A stretch of DNA of 64,000 bases from the NCBI RefSeq assembly GCF_034702125.1, contig NC_085865.1, positions 25,200,067 to 25,264,066 of the forward strand. The letters run 5' to 3'. Source of the DNA: Engraulis encrasicolus. Its lineage: Eukaryota > Chordata > Actinopteri > Clupeiformes > Engraulidae. The stretch's first letter is position 1, and every line of letters begins with the position of its first letter. This document shows positions 51,865-63,430 of this stretch, in pieces. The notes below the pieces were generated by a model, which made no database searches, was not told where the DNA came from, and saw only the letters and a list, made by a program, of their open reading frames with translations. The translations under genes and the position numbers were made by a program.

Positions 51865-53405
51865 GTGAGACATCAAAAAGCACCTTGGAGAATGAATCCC
51901 ACAGTTAAATTGCTAAAGCAAGAATGCAGGAGGGCTGAAAGACAGTGGCGTAAATCCAAACTTGAAGTCCACTACCATATCTATAAACACACACTCTCGA
52001 AACACAACCAAGAAATTTCTAGAGCTAGACAATCTTTTTTCTCTGACATAATTAACCGAAATATTAATAATGCACGCGTCCTGTTTGGCACCGTGGAAAA
52101 GCTAGCAAGGCCACCTAATCAAATGCCCTCTGAGTTCCTCTCAGTTAGCAAATGCAATGAATTCGCATCCTTCTTCAAAGGAAAGATTGGAAAAATACGT
52201 ACAAACATACTCGCACAGGTGCAACCGGCCCATGATTCGGACCAACTTGCCACGGTGAAGTTAAATCTTAACCACATGAGAAATTTTCACTTAGTTGATG
52301 TCGACATTCTTAATAGAACGGTGCAAAGTCTTAGCTCCTCTACATCTGACTTAGATATTCTACCAACAGCCTTCTTCAAATCCATCTTACATCTAATATC
52401 ACCATATGTACTTCAGATCATCAACACCTCACTACAAACAGGCATATTCCCTGGCTGCCTGAAAGAAGCAGTTGTGAAACCCCTACTAAAAAAGAACAAC
52501 TTGGATGCACTGGTACTAAACAATCATAGGCCCATATCCAATCTACCATTCATGGGTAAAATAATAGAAAAAATTGTTTTTAACCAATTAACTGCCTTCC
52601 TAATGTCTAATAGCTACCTTGATAAGTTTCAATCAGGTTTCCGTGCCTACCACAGCACTGAAACGGCTCTTATTAAAGTTATGAATGACATAAGATTGAA
52701 TTCTGATGCTGGCAAATCATCCGTCTTGGTGCTACTCGACTTAAGTGCTGCTTTCGATACAGTTGATCATGCCATACTACTACATAGACTGTAACACTGG
52801 GTTGGCTTTACAGGCATAGTGATCAACTGGTTAAAATCGTACTTACAACAAAGAAGTTTTTTTGTCGCCATTGGAAGACATACCTCATCACCGATGTCTC
52901 TTAACTGTGGGGTCCCACAGGGCTCCGTCCTGGGACCACTACTGTTCAATCTGTATATGCTGCCACTAGGACACATTATGGAGAATAACTCCATAAATTA
53001 CCATAGCTATGCGGATGATACCCAACTCTACTTATCTATGTCCCCCAATGACTACACCCCCCTTGAATCACTCTATCATTGCATGGACCAAATTAACAAA
53101 TGGATGTCTCAAAATTTCCTCCAGCTGAACACAGATAAACCTGAAGTAATTCTATTTGGGAAAAGAGAGGAGAGACTAAAGATTGCTACTATCCTTGAAA
53201 CGAAGGGACTGAAAGCAAGGGATACAGTTAAAAATCTTGGGGTCCTCATTGACAGTGACCTAAACTTCAACAGTCACATGAAAGCTATTACTAAGTCTGC
53301 ATTTTATCACATAAAAAACGTCTCTAAATTTAGGGGCCTTATGTCTACACATGATCTGGAGAAGCTAATACATGCCTTCATTTCTAGTAAGGTTGATTAC
53401 TGTAA
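51865..53405 (+). pseudogene. L2 LINE reverse transcriptase
   Basis: Plus-frame protein of about 510 codons with one internal stop (52792-52794). Ordered landmarks are the linker with [20 protein letters not shown], the template-binding block [19 protein letters not shown], the fingers/palm block [18 protein letters not shown], the first catalytic aspartate in [13 protein letters not shown], the GVPQGSVLGPLLFNLYM block, and the catalytic YADD at 53008-53019. All three catalytic aspartates are present. It copies the element's RNA into DNA at the nicked target. The [13 protein letters not shown] and PQGSVLGPLLF forms are typical of the L2 clade. The stop makes it inactive as it stands. Confidence 0.92.
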
Positions 53406-53836
53406 GTCTTTTTACAGGCCTCCCCAAAAAGACCATCAAACAGCTTCAACTTGTACAAAATGCAGCAGCAAGGGTTCTTACAAAAACAAGGAAGTACGAC
53501 CACATTACTCCAATTTTAAGATCGCTGCATTGGCTCCCAGTAAGCTACAGAATTGATTTTAAGGCAATGCTACTTGTGTTTAAATCATTAAATGGAATGG
53601 GCCCCACATATATACTGGATATGTTTCAGCTGTATGCACCAACCAGGTCACTAAGGTCAACGGAGAAGAATTTGCTGGTGGTTCCAAAAGTCAAAACAAA
53701 GTGTGGAGAGGCAGCCTTTAGCTTCTATGCTTCACAGCTTTGGAACCAGCTTCCAGACGACGTAAAAAATGCACCCAGTATTAATAGCTTTAAATCTAGA
53801 CTCAAAACAAAGCTGTTTTCAGATGCTTTTAACTAG
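53406..53836 (+). pseudogene. L2 LINE ORF2 C-terminal region (shifted frame)
   Basis: After a frame change near 53405 the protein continues in the +1 frame with FTGLPKKTIKQLQLVQNAAA, RSLHWLPVSYRIDFKAMLLV and LWNQLPDDVKNAPSINSFKS. These are the conserved thumb and C-terminal motifs of L2-clade ORF2, which ends with an FKSRLKTKLF phrase. The natural stop is at 53834-53836. The shift lies in a T-rich stretch (GTCTTTTTAC), consistent with a small indel. Confidence 0.9.
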
Positions 53837-54081
53837 CTTGCATTTTATATCATTTTTATTTCTATGTTTGTTTCTTACCATATGTTTTTATCTGAATGTT
53901 TTTAAACACATTTTTTTATGTTTTCTTCTTACCATGTGTTTTTAATCTTGGTGTTTTAGATGTTTTTTGACTTAATTGTCTTTTTTTCTTTTTGCATTTT
54001 GTTTTTTTTTGTAAAGCACATTGAGTTGCACCTGTGTATGAAATGCGCTATAAAAATAAAATTGACTTGACTTGACTTGAC

Positions 54082-55740
54082 AGTGCAACATTTGAGACAG
54101 ACTGGTGGACTCCCAGTGCAAGTGAAAGGAGCAAACTAGTCAGTGTTTGAAGATATTTCTTGTCTGATTATCATCGACTTTCAAATCTCGTACCTAGATG
54201 TTGGCCTGACCAAGAAGATAACGAAAAACATTTCCCAAATGGCCTGGTTAACTCACCTCCCTCGGTTTGCTACTGGTCAAGGCCAGAAAGGGCTGTGCTG
54301 ATGTTTAAACCAAGCATTTTCTCAATGTCTCTGCTTACACCACGTCACTGCCTTGAACACGACCCAGGGCCGTTGGAGCTGCTCAAAGTTGATTGCTTCC
54401 CGACAAAGTGGGTGGTGTTCCCGATTTCTCAGGACCTCAGAAACAATATTTTTATTGTTCCTGGCCAGACTAGAAGCAACGCAGAAGAACCAATCAGGAT
54501 CACTGGATTTTCAGAGATGTGATGTAGTAATTTAAACATACAGTGAAACAGCTGTTTCAGCAACAATAGCTGCTTGCATGGACTCACTCATCGTCATTGA
54601 TTCTGTCATTTTCATTATTTTCCGATCTGTCAGTAGTGAAAGTAGCAGCTCATGACAAATGTCAGACTAGTGTTTCGCCAATCGTGCAAGGATTTGATAA
54701 AACCATGCCTACAGAAACCTACACCTATGAGATAGCTTCAGATGGATGTTCGTGGAGCAAGGCGGAAGCCATCCATCTAACAAGAGTAAGGTACTGGGTT
54801 CAAGTCCCGCTGGGGCCAACTATACTCTCCTTCACTACAGCCCTTATTCTCTCATCTTTTACGGCCACAATGTGCTGCTACCACTACCACGTTAGGGGAA
54901 TACTGATTAGAAAATGGCCGCTCTCACATGTGGGGGGATTATTAAGAGTAGTGCCCTGAACCAGACTCGCACGGATAACTCCCGAGTAAAGTTTTACAAA
55001 GACATCAAGGGAAAGAAGCGGGAAAAAAAGAAAGCCAAAATTAAATCCATTTGGTTGATGATTGCAGTGGCCCTTCTCAGGTGATAGGTCACTTGTGAGG
55101 AACAAGGCACTACAGGGATCATCTCTCAACACACGATCGATGCAACAAACACGGCGGCAGTCGGGAATCAGTCTTGTAAGTAAACTATTATCAATAGCCC
55201 TCCGCAGTAGCTGTCAGAGGAATTGTTTGTCTTGCACTTAAGTGAACTTAAAAAAGGCCCGGGCAAGGATACATCTCATCTCCTGTGTCCTAACAAAGAG
55301 CCGGCCATGTTTATTTCATCAGTCCACCGGGGGGAAAAACAAAGAAGATTAAACCCTAGCGAGGGAAAGAGGAGCCCGTGCGGCAAGATTAAGCTGTTGA
55401 CTGATAAAGCTGGCTTTAAGATTTCCTTCCCCTTGCCTTGCCTTGCCTTCTTCACTCCCCTCCCAGCCGCCTGCCTAAATGGGAAAGACTTTGTGTGGGC
55501 CATTATTTCTCCTGCCCAATCTTTCAAAGTTCCCTCACTGTATATGTGCCTCGCTGCAACTGCCGCTGCCGCGTGCACACACAGGGGCCTCGGCGATACA
55601 CCATCTGCGGCCGCTACTTTCTCTTGTTACCACATAATAGATGTAGTAATTTTCTTTTCACCTCGGAGCCCCCTCTGCCAAAACACCATTAAACACTTAG
55701 GCCATCCATTCTTCTTGTGCCGCACAGTTAAGCCCTGAGC
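54082..55740. other. Mostly unique sequence; longest chance frame 55223-55738
   Basis: A 171-codon plus frame at 55223-55738 resembles no known protein, and its sequence is GC-mixed without coding signs that I can see. I treat it as non-coding, possibly a conserved element (55260-55740). A tRNA-like piece is listed separately. Confidence 0.35.
54745..54835 (+). mobile_element. Probable tRNA-derived SINE fragment
   Basis: The B box GGTTCAAGTCC (54797-54807) is followed by CGCTGGGGCCAAC. Before it is a weak A-box-like GTGGAGCAAGGCGG (54752). The spacing fits a tRNA head, but the 3' body is not clear. Confidence 0.45.
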
Positions 55741-55743
55741 GAG

Positions 55744-55745
<2 letters not shown>

Positions 55746-55802
<57 letters not shown>

Positions 55803-55806
55803 GAAA
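55746..55806. repeat. (GA)n microsatellite
   Basis: A GA tract with one GGGAGA interruption. A CCTCCT patch lies further on at about 55929-55975. Confidence 0.95.
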
Positions 55807-56260
55807 GAGCGTAGAACGCTGCTGCTGCTGTTCCTGACGCAGTGCCTCGTCTGCGTATTAGTATTCCGACCGAGGACTTTTTGCATGATAATTAAAATGA
55901 ACTGTGCTATCTTCAGTGCCTCCCTCATGTCCTCCTCCTCCTCCTCCTCCTCTCCCTCTTCCTCCTCCTGCTCCTCCTTTTCTAACTCTTCCTCAGCTGT
56001 AGTTTACGTACCTCGTTCCGATGAGCTCCTGTGCCTCTCTGATGGATCTGTGTTGTGTGAGAAAGAGAAGAATGTGTCTCGCCACGGCAGAGATTGCTTT
56101 GAAAAAGCCGGCAGCGGCATTATTCATTCGCCACCGCCGCCGCTGTGAGGGTCAAGGGGGGATGCAGGCTATGCACATTTTAAAAGAAAGCCATGTAGTG
56201 TGTAAACAGTATGTGCGTGCAAGCGAGCTACAATCGAGTGAACGGGAAAGTTCTCCTCTC

Positions 56261-56605
56261 CAGGGCCGTTACAAGGTATTTTTGGGCCCTAGGCGAAGAT
56301 GAAATTCTGGCCCTCATCATCACCTCAAAAGGGGCACTGCTAATCACTTAGCACCTTAGGTTGCCAGTGGGAAATTGCTTTGCAACCAAGTAAGTTGTTA
56401 ACTTAGTCCCCAGGCTCATTGCTTTCAAACTAATGGACAGGGGCCACCTCGAGAGATAGTTCGATAGCAGTATCACTGCACTTTTCGGTCACTGTTACAG
56501 CTGTCATTGAGTACAAGTACGTAGTATAGGGTCATTACCAGTGGCTCCCCTTTCAGTTGGGGGCCGTGAGCAATTGCCTAGTTTGCCTAACCTGGTTGTG
56601 ACAGA
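56261..56605. mobile_element. Probable MITE of the CAGGGCCGTT family
   Basis: The left end CAGGGCCGTTACAAGG with TTTTGGGCCCTAGGC and a right part GGGGGCCGTGAGCAATTGCC resemble a known fish layout of inverted GGCC-rich ends. The right terminus is diverged. Related ends lie inverted at 59440-59475 and 59560-59582. Confidence 0.45.
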
Positions 56606-57332
56606 CCTACTCCTCTCTCTCTCCTGTCAGTCTGAGCACTCCATCCTCTCTCCCTCAACTTGCCATTGTTCCGCTTCCACAATGTTCTCTCTTATTATAG
56701 GTCTCCGATCAGGATTTGTTTTGGACTCGGCTATTGCCTTTGTGTTTACCCAGCCAGTGACACACAGACCCAATAATCCCCCGGCCTGGTGATGTACGTA
56801 GCTACGGATATTCAAAACAACATGAGACACGACAACAACAACAAACAAGCATGCACACAGGACTCTGTGTGTGGGGGCTATCTGCATCTGAATGTCTTTT
56901 CACAGGCTGTGTTCACAAGGCAGAGTAGACCTACGTATGTGTTGTTGTGGAGAATGAAAAAAAAAACAACGGAAGAAAAACAACATTAATGATTTGTCTG
57001 TGCCCCAGCTTGCCGCCCTTCACTCATTCTAATTGGCAACAGATCTCTGTCTGCATAATTGGCCGAAATGAGTTTTCGCCCGCGTTTAGAGTCGGATTGT
57101 TTATCTTATTTCTGTCAAATTGCGAGCAGCAGCAGTGGCGGCAGCACGGCAATGTTCACACACCTGGAGTGGTTTGTCAGATGGAGACACAAAGGTTGCA
57201 TCATGAAGGAGGATATACAAATAGCAAATAGCCTCCTCCTTCTCTGCCTTTCTATCTCCTTCTCCCTATCATTTTCTCATTATCTCATTTCACATGTCTT
57301 TGAAACAACAAACAATGGACAGTAGGCTATAT
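56606..57332. other. Single-copy-looking sequence
   Basis: No gene or repeat is supported. Confidence 0.35.
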
Positions 57333-57448
<116 letters not shown>

Positions 57449-57994
57449 ACAGCCTCATTATGTAATACAAAACATTGATACCATTTCACCATACCACCGT
57501 TTTTTGGTGTTCGCAACTGTAACCTTGGCCTGCCTGGTGGATGGGTGAGTGCAACTCACTATACTGTACAGAGCAGGCGCACCCCCTGAAACAGAAGAAG
57601 CATTTCTGCTACAGTGTTTCACAGTAGGGGAAAGAAAGAGAAGACAAATAACAACTGGAAGACAGAGCAGCATGTGGGCCTTGGTCCACATCCAAAATCC
57701 CGTCCCTGCATCCCTGACATTGCATTGTCATCCCTCCCCTTTCAACTCCTCGCCCCCTCCCTCGCCTTGCCTAGCTAGGCTCCCTTGAGCCTACGATCAA
57801 AATCGATACTTTATCCTAAAAATTTCAGGGATCATGTCCACCTGTCAATGCTACTGTAGCGCTGCGGGAGATGGGGTGGTGCCAGTGTGGCAAGCACAAA
57901 AGACTGCTGACCAGACAGACCTATAGCGTCAGTAATGCATTTTTAATGGAGGCAGTGGCCACAGTTTCTTCTTCTCTTTCTTTTTTTGCAAGGA
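57449..57994. other. Single-copy-looking sequence
   Basis: No gene or repeat is supported. Confidence 0.35.
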
Positions 57995-58281
57995 CCAGGG
58001 ACGGATTAAGATGGCCTGGGGCCCCTAGGCTACAGGTTGCTATGGGGCCTCCAGAAGACAAATTTCACGACAAATTTACATAGACAGTGTCATAATGACG
58101 TGCTAGGAATTAAGGATAGCATGTCCACACCATCGCTACTCAACATGAGAGATACCTTTTTTAATGTTGCATCTTGTCATAATTCTGCAATTTCTCACTT
58201 TTGACCAATCAGGGGGGCCCCTGGCAGGTGGGGGCCCATAGGCTGCAGCCATGTCTAGCCTGTGCATTAGTCCGGCCCTGG
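57995..58281. mobile_element. MITE with CCAGGGACGGATTA-type ends
   Basis: The left CCAGGGACGGATTAAG and right GCATTAGTCCGGCCCTGG are inverted, with GGGGCCC-rich subterminal arms. Non-coding. A target duplication is not clear. Confidence 0.65.
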
Positions 58282-58563
58282 CGAGGACAGGGGGAGGGAA
58301 GCTGTCTTACTATAGCATGTCCTTCTTCAGCACCATGGCAGCGAGCTGGCAGGAGTTGGTGGAGGCTGCCAGCGAGCGAAGAAACGAGGGAGCGAGACAC
58401 ATTAAAATGGATGTTCCAAATCAGCGGGGATGCAGCCTCCCTGCTCCCGCTGTCTCCTAAGCTCCTCTCACAGATTCACTTATCTGCTATCTATTAAATG
58501 GAAGCCTTCCAAAAGTGTCCCGGCATTACAGGGAGGAGGGAAGAGAGAGATGAGGCAGAGAGA

Positions 58564-58564
<1 letters not shown>

Positions 58565-58620
<56 letters not shown>
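58565..58620. repeat. (GA)n microsatellite
   Basis: A pure GA tract of about 52 bp inside a generally purine-rich stretch to 58780. Confidence 0.95.
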
Positions 58621-58626
<6 letters not shown>

Positions 58627-58878
58627 TTTGGTTTGAAAGGAGGAATTTGGAACAGACTGATAGACAGTCGGGGAGAGATATACTCACCGAGAGGGAGGAG
58701 TTAGAAGAAGCGAGACAGAGAGAGAGGGGGGGAGAGAGAAATGGAGTCACAGAAAAAGAGAGGCAGAAGAAAATAAAGTACGCTTTACCTGCACAGCCCT
58801 GTCTGGAAGGTTATTTGATCCATTTCCTCTCTTCTGGCTGATAAATGTAATCAGAAAGTTTGCTGCTGGTGCTGTGGA

Positions 58879-58967
<89 letters not shown>

Positions 58968-58968
58968 T
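58879..58968. repeat. (GT)n microsatellite
   Basis: A pure GT tract of about 86 bp ending in TACGTGTG. Confidence 0.96.
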
Positions 58969-59340
58969 GTGATTCTTTTCAGCCTTCAAATAAAAAAATG
59001 TGTCACCTCACCCACCCCACTCCCTCCTCCAACTGAAATTCATTGCAAATGCATGAGGCCACGCGACCGAGCAGAGCTGCCATCAAGGGAAAGTGGGACA
59101 CTCCCCCGCTCTGCTCACCCTCCCGCTCCGCTGTAAAGGCCACCCAGCCCTGGGACTGACAGGTATATCTGGGTCATCGAGTGGAAGTTATCGGGCAAGA
59201 TAATTGGCGGCCGGCCGGACGGACAGCCCTCGGCCCTCGGCCCTCATCTCCAGGGGGTTTCCTTGGGCCCCAGCCATCCCCGTCCAAGAGGAGCCGACGG
59301 GCGCCATTAATCAGCAGAGTGGGCCTCTGAAGGAGGGATG
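58969..59340. other. GC-rich unique sequence
   Basis: Contains GGCGGCCGGCCGGACGGACA and a CTCGGCC triplication near 59227-59245. No gene is supported; possible conserved or CpG-rich regulatory DNA. Confidence 0.25.
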
Positions 59341-59354
59341 CTGGGGGTGAAGAG

Positions 59355-59620
59355 GAGAGGAAGATGGGAGGAAGGGAGGGATGGACCCTGGTGGTGGAGA
59401 GTGGAGGGTGGAGGCTAGGGACAGACCTGAATGGTGGAGGGTGGTGGTGAAGGCCCCCAAAATACCTTGAAATGACCCTGGATGGAGGAGAGAGAACCAG
59501 GCTGCAGAAGATGGGAGGAAGGGAGGGGATGGACCCGGATTTTGGAGGGTGGAGATAGCAAATACCTTGAAACGGCCCTGGATGGAGGAGAGGGGAGAGA
59601 GAACCAGACAGCAGAAGGGG
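59355..59620. repeat. Local tandem duplication of a purine-rich/MITE-end unit
   Basis: Two copies share GATGGGAGGAAGGGAGGG (59364, 59510), then a GGTGGAG stretch, then AATACCTTGAAA.G.CCCTGG (59461, 59561). The latter is the inverse of the CAGGGCCGTT-type MITE end at 56261. Confidence 0.7.
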
Positions 59621-59716
59621 GATACAGTTGCATCAGCTCCTGCTTGCCTGCCTGCTTTGCCTGCTTGCTGTCTTTGACAGCAAAATCCTTAGCTCAACCT
59701 CCACAGAACACTTTTT

Positions 59717-59717
<1 letters not shown>

Positions 59718-59770
<53 letters not shown>

Positions 59771-59791
59771 GAAAGAAAGAAAGAAAGAAAG
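59718..59791. repeat. (GA)n - (GAAA)n microsatellite
   Basis: GA to about 59760, then GAAA units. Confidence 0.96.
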
Positions 59792-60754
59792 AGAAGCTGA
59801 GAGGTAAATTCAATCGATTTAAATGACCATTATGCTTCAAAAAATGTCGACACTAGTGCTGTATATGCAAAACAGAGTATTAATTCAGAAAAGGCGAATG
59901 TCTTCAGAAGTGTCAGAATAAATCAGAAGCACAGCCATTACATCTGTCATGTTAATTACGCCTTACCCCGATATAGCTTTTGTGGCTCTGTGTTATTGTG
60001 TTTAATGTTGAGATGCTGTAGAAATCCCAGCCGTTAAATAACTTGTTTTAATGGAGAGGAGCCACACTGATGGCCAATGTTTACTTGCGTATGCATTAGT
60101 TTTTGCAGTTGCATGTGAGGGCTGGTGTGAGTTATGCATCCCATTTCCGAAGCATTCTGTGTGGGCAGAGTGATGCGGAATGTTTCAGCAACATTCTAGA
60201 ACCATTTATCTTCTAGATAGATTCCCCCTGACTGAAACCTTTCTGCGGCTGGCAAAGCCTCCAAATGGGGATTGTGTACTGTAAGGCCGACTCGCTGAAA
60301 AGTTCAAGTAAGGGAAACTGTACCAAGGATGATGTGTTATATACACCAGACAGACACAGAGTTCAGTGTTGTCTCGACTCGAGGAAATGTCTCGTCAGAT
60401 TTGCAGAAATTGCCTGTCATGAAGTTTCAGTTTCACACAAGGAAAATATTTCATGGTGGTATATCTCACCCGGTGAAGGAACCTGTCATTTCACAGATTA
60501 TATTAATACTGCTGTGTATTGTATTAATTCGTTGAATAAGTACTTTAAATGAATTAGTTTTCACCCACTTCTTTATCATAATTGTGCTAGACAATCTGCT
60601 AATAACATCAAAAGTTGGCTACATGCTATTCATTGTGCCAAACAGCAACAAAAAAGGTCCATCGACCTAAACTGGCTGGCAACGGTCCTGCCTTTTCTCC
60701 ACAATTGTTCATCTGGAACTATGCCATATTCTGAGGTATGGTTTTATAATAAGT
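59792..60754. other. Single-copy-looking sequence
   Basis: A 95-codon plus frame at 60265-60552 resembles no protein that I know, and the region shows no repeat ends. Treated as non-coding. Confidence 0.35.
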
Positions 60755-60896
60755 AAATAGATGACCCTGATGAAGGCGCAAGCCGAAACGTTGGTCTTAT
60801 GAAATGTAACTGCATGAAGGTCTGAGTGTACGACGACCATTCTTTTCATCAAGTAATGAATAAATAAATAAAATAATTGCATGTGATTGAAAAAAA
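60755..60896 (+). other. Hammerhead-like core with A-rich tail (retroelement end)
   Basis: CTGATGA (60767-60773) is followed by a GGC-GCAA-GCC stem-loop, then GAAAC (60785-60789), a GTTG loop and GTC (60794-60796). These are the conserved core parts of a hammerhead ribozyme, including the GTC cleavage triplet. Penelope-like retroelements are known to carry such motifs. The stem that should join the outer ends does not pair next to the core, so activity is doubtful. A TAAATAAATAAAATAAT tail follows at 60858-60874. Confidence 0.5.
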
Positions 60897-61599
60897 ACAC
60901 TCGTCTGACATGTTTAATGAGGTGCTACTTACAAACTAATTACAGATTAGAGAATACAGTAGAAATTACAGAATCAATGTTCATGTACTTGCTAGAGGCC
61001 ATTGTTGTCTTAAACGACTGTTGTGATTCACTCATATGTTTCCTTTCTTCACTACGTTTAAACTTCGACCACATCAGGCTACTGTATTTCTGAAATTCCT
61101 GCAATCCTGATTGGTCCAGCGGCACAGCGGTTCGGGAGCTGGGTGAATCTGAATGCACCCATATCTTTGAGTAAACTCATAACGCTGAGCGGAATTACAC
61201 AAGGATCTGGCGAGAGCCAGATTACCACCGACTCACATCCGTAAAACAAGGTGCACACACAAACCCTTCAAAGGCAAAATGCTGGCTTCTGATGGTCCAA
61301 CGCAGTCTGGACTAAAAATTGCAGCATATCGAGTCCCCACACGCAGCTCAAAACGATCGAAGGCTTTGTCATGACTAATAGCAACATGGTATCGTGTATG
61401 CTATGTGTATCAGGCATAGCATAGCATGTATGCTATGTATAAGTGTATCATGATGATAAAACATGGATGATGTATCATGTATGTGAGGCTACACTGCAAG
61501 GCTCAGCTGTTAGGGACCTCAGGAACATAGCTAAGATTAGGGATTTTGTATGTAAACAGGATATGGATAAATGAATCAATGCTTTTATTATGTAGTTCT
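60897..61599. other. Single-copy-looking sequence
   Basis: No gene is supported. TATGCTATGTGTATCAGGCATAGCATA-type short inverted repeats lie near 61395-61440. Confidence 0.35.
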
Positions 61600-62121
61600 A
61601 GCAATATCCTACTTATAGGTCTTCCTCAAAAGTCTTCCCCAAAAAACTTCTCCAAAATGCTGCTAGAATTCTAACTAAAACAAAGAAAAGAGACCACATC
61701 ACTCCAGTACTTAAGTCATTACACTGGCTACCAGTGACATTCAAATTTGTGTTTAAAACTCTTCTAGTTTATAAGTCATTAAATAGGCCCTGCAGATGTT
61801 AAAGCAATATCATCCTAATAGAACAGATGTCTTAGGTCTTCAGAGTCTCCTCTATTGGTTGTGCCTATCCAGACAGAGTGAATTGACATTCAGTCATATG
61901 CTGCCAAAAACTGGAACCAGCTTCTTGTCCAAATTAGAACTGCCCCAATAGTATCATGGTTTGAAAAGAAGCAGCTTTATTTTCATCTTCCTTTAGTGTT
62001 AGTTATCTACTATCTATAATACTTAAATATATTTTCTTCTCTTTCTTTACTCTTTAGCACACCGAATGACAGTTATGCCTGATAATGTGCAATATAAATA
62101 ATATTGATATTGATATATTGA
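61600..62121 (+). pseudogene. Second L2-clade LINE 3' fragment
   Basis: Broken frames read LLQNAARILTKTKKRDHITP and LKSLHWLPVTFKFVFKTLLV, the same C-terminal motifs as 53406-53836 but from a more diverged copy. It has several stops and frameshifts and a tail of ATTGAT-type repeats (62100-62121) after AATATAAATAATATTG. Only the last part of ORF2 and the 3' tail remain. Confidence 0.85.
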
Positions 62122-62565
62122 TACACTAACAGATACGGTAGTCCAGAACAACCATACCGCTGATCATTGCGTATCATGTTTGTATGGGTTGCTACACCAA
62201 CTTCAGCAATACACAACACATAGATAGTATACCAGGATGATGGTTGAACTTAGACATTTGATGTAGCCTACCATGCATGTTTCGCTACACAAATTTGAGC
62301 AATGCAAGACAAATACAGTTGTAGATAGTGGTGTAGCAGGGTGGTAGTGCCACAGTCAAGCATTGCTACATCAACTCTAATGACACACATAGATAGCAGC
62401 ACATCCGTATGATGGTAACAGTGCTGGTATGCATTGCTACATCCAAATGAGAACAATACACATCACATACAGTGTAAACAGGCCGATGGTAGCACAGATG
62501 ATGTTGGATCAGTGTGGCTGCACGGGTGAACATCCCTCCTGGGGCTTGGCTCCATTCTTTATGTC

Positions 62566-62568
<3 letters not shown>
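62122..62568. other. Unique sequence with loosely repeated phrases
   Basis: Phrases such as GCTACA..AA.TT.GAGCAAT.CA and ACACATAGATAG recur about four times (62191, 62283, 62358, 62427) at roughly 75-90-bp spacing. This is a degenerate tandem repeat. No gene is seen. Confidence 0.4.
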
Positions 62569-62605
<37 letters not shown>

Positions 62606-62700
62606 GTGAGCGGAGCGAGGGACAGCAAAACACTGCTTTGCATGTCAATGGGAATGTATACAGTGAAAGGCAGTGTGTTTGTGTGTCTCCCAGTCTCTCT

Positions 62701-62734
<34 letters not shown>
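62569..62734. repeat. Two (CT)n tracts
   Basis: CT at 62571-62600 and again at 62694-62734, separated by about 95 bp of unique DNA. Confidence 0.93.
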
Positions 62735-62737
<3 letters not shown>

Positions 62738-62843
62738 AGATGAAAGAATAATTCAGTGTATATACCTATACCTACCTGTGTACAGCCACAATTTTTTTAA
62801 AAAGGAAAAAAAATATGGTTGTGAAATATGACTATTACACACT

Positions 62844-62890
62844 GGGGTGGGGGGGGGGGGGGGGGGTGGGTGTGCGTGCGTGCGTGCGTG
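62844..62890. repeat. G homopolymer with GTGC repeats
   Basis: A run of G (62849-62866) followed by GTGCGTGCGTGC. Confidence 0.93.
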
Positions 62891-63239
62891 TCTGTTTGAC
62901 AAGTAAAAGCCGAGATGTTGAAAGACCTTCTCTGACTGTGTTTCTGTGGCTTCAAGGACTGGAAAAAGTGGCTCCGAGGCTCTCTGTGTGTCTGGGAAAA
63001 GATGTAATCGAAACAAGATTAGAGAAGATGGCCCTGCAGTGTCAAGGAGGTTGAAAACTGATTTACTTTGTCCTCCTCTACTCTCTTCTGAACGTTGGCA
63101 CGAACACACAAAAACAACTCGCTGAAAAAAAAATCATACATAATCGTGCAGATCTTTTCTGCCGAGTACTCTCTCTCTCTCTGTATTTTTCCAAGCGTTG
63201 TGCTCAGAATGTAAAAATGCTGTTGTCTGGACAAGATTG

Positions 63240-63430
63240 CGTTTTAAACAATCCGCGAGAGACGCAGACTCAGGCTGCCTTTGCTTAAGCTAGGAAAAAC
63301 AATCACAATAGATCATTTAGCCATTTGAAATGAAGTTCATCTTGGCCTAATCTCATTAAACCGATTGTCTGCGGCAATTTGGCTTTAGGTCTTCGATTGA
63401 ATCCAGTAGGAGTACATTAATATGCAGAAG
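63240..63430. other. Candidate conserved non-coding element
   Basis: Repeat-free, with cores such as AACAATCACAATAGATCATT and ACATTAATATGCA. Composition only. Confidence 0.25.

Larger units (their letters stand above)
51466..54081 (+). mobile_element. 5'-truncated L2-clade LINE
   Basis: It starts inside the endonuclease and runs through the reverse transcriptase to the 3' tail. The tail has the L2-type phrase GTAAAGCACATTGAGT, then AATAAAA, then tandem TTGAC copies (54062-54081). Coding breaks are two in-frame stops (51859-51861, 52792-52794) and one frameshift near 53405. 5' truncation is usual for LINE insertions. The modest number of breaks suggests moderate age. Confidence 0.93.

Noticed and set aside
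55223..55738. 171-codon plus frame, the longest outside repeats and mobile elements
   Set aside because: No known motif, frames also open on the minus strand, and no visible splice context. More likely non-coding.
60265..60552. 95-codon plus frame with several cysteines
   Set aside because: No recognisable domain or upstream signals; the length is within chance for this AT content.
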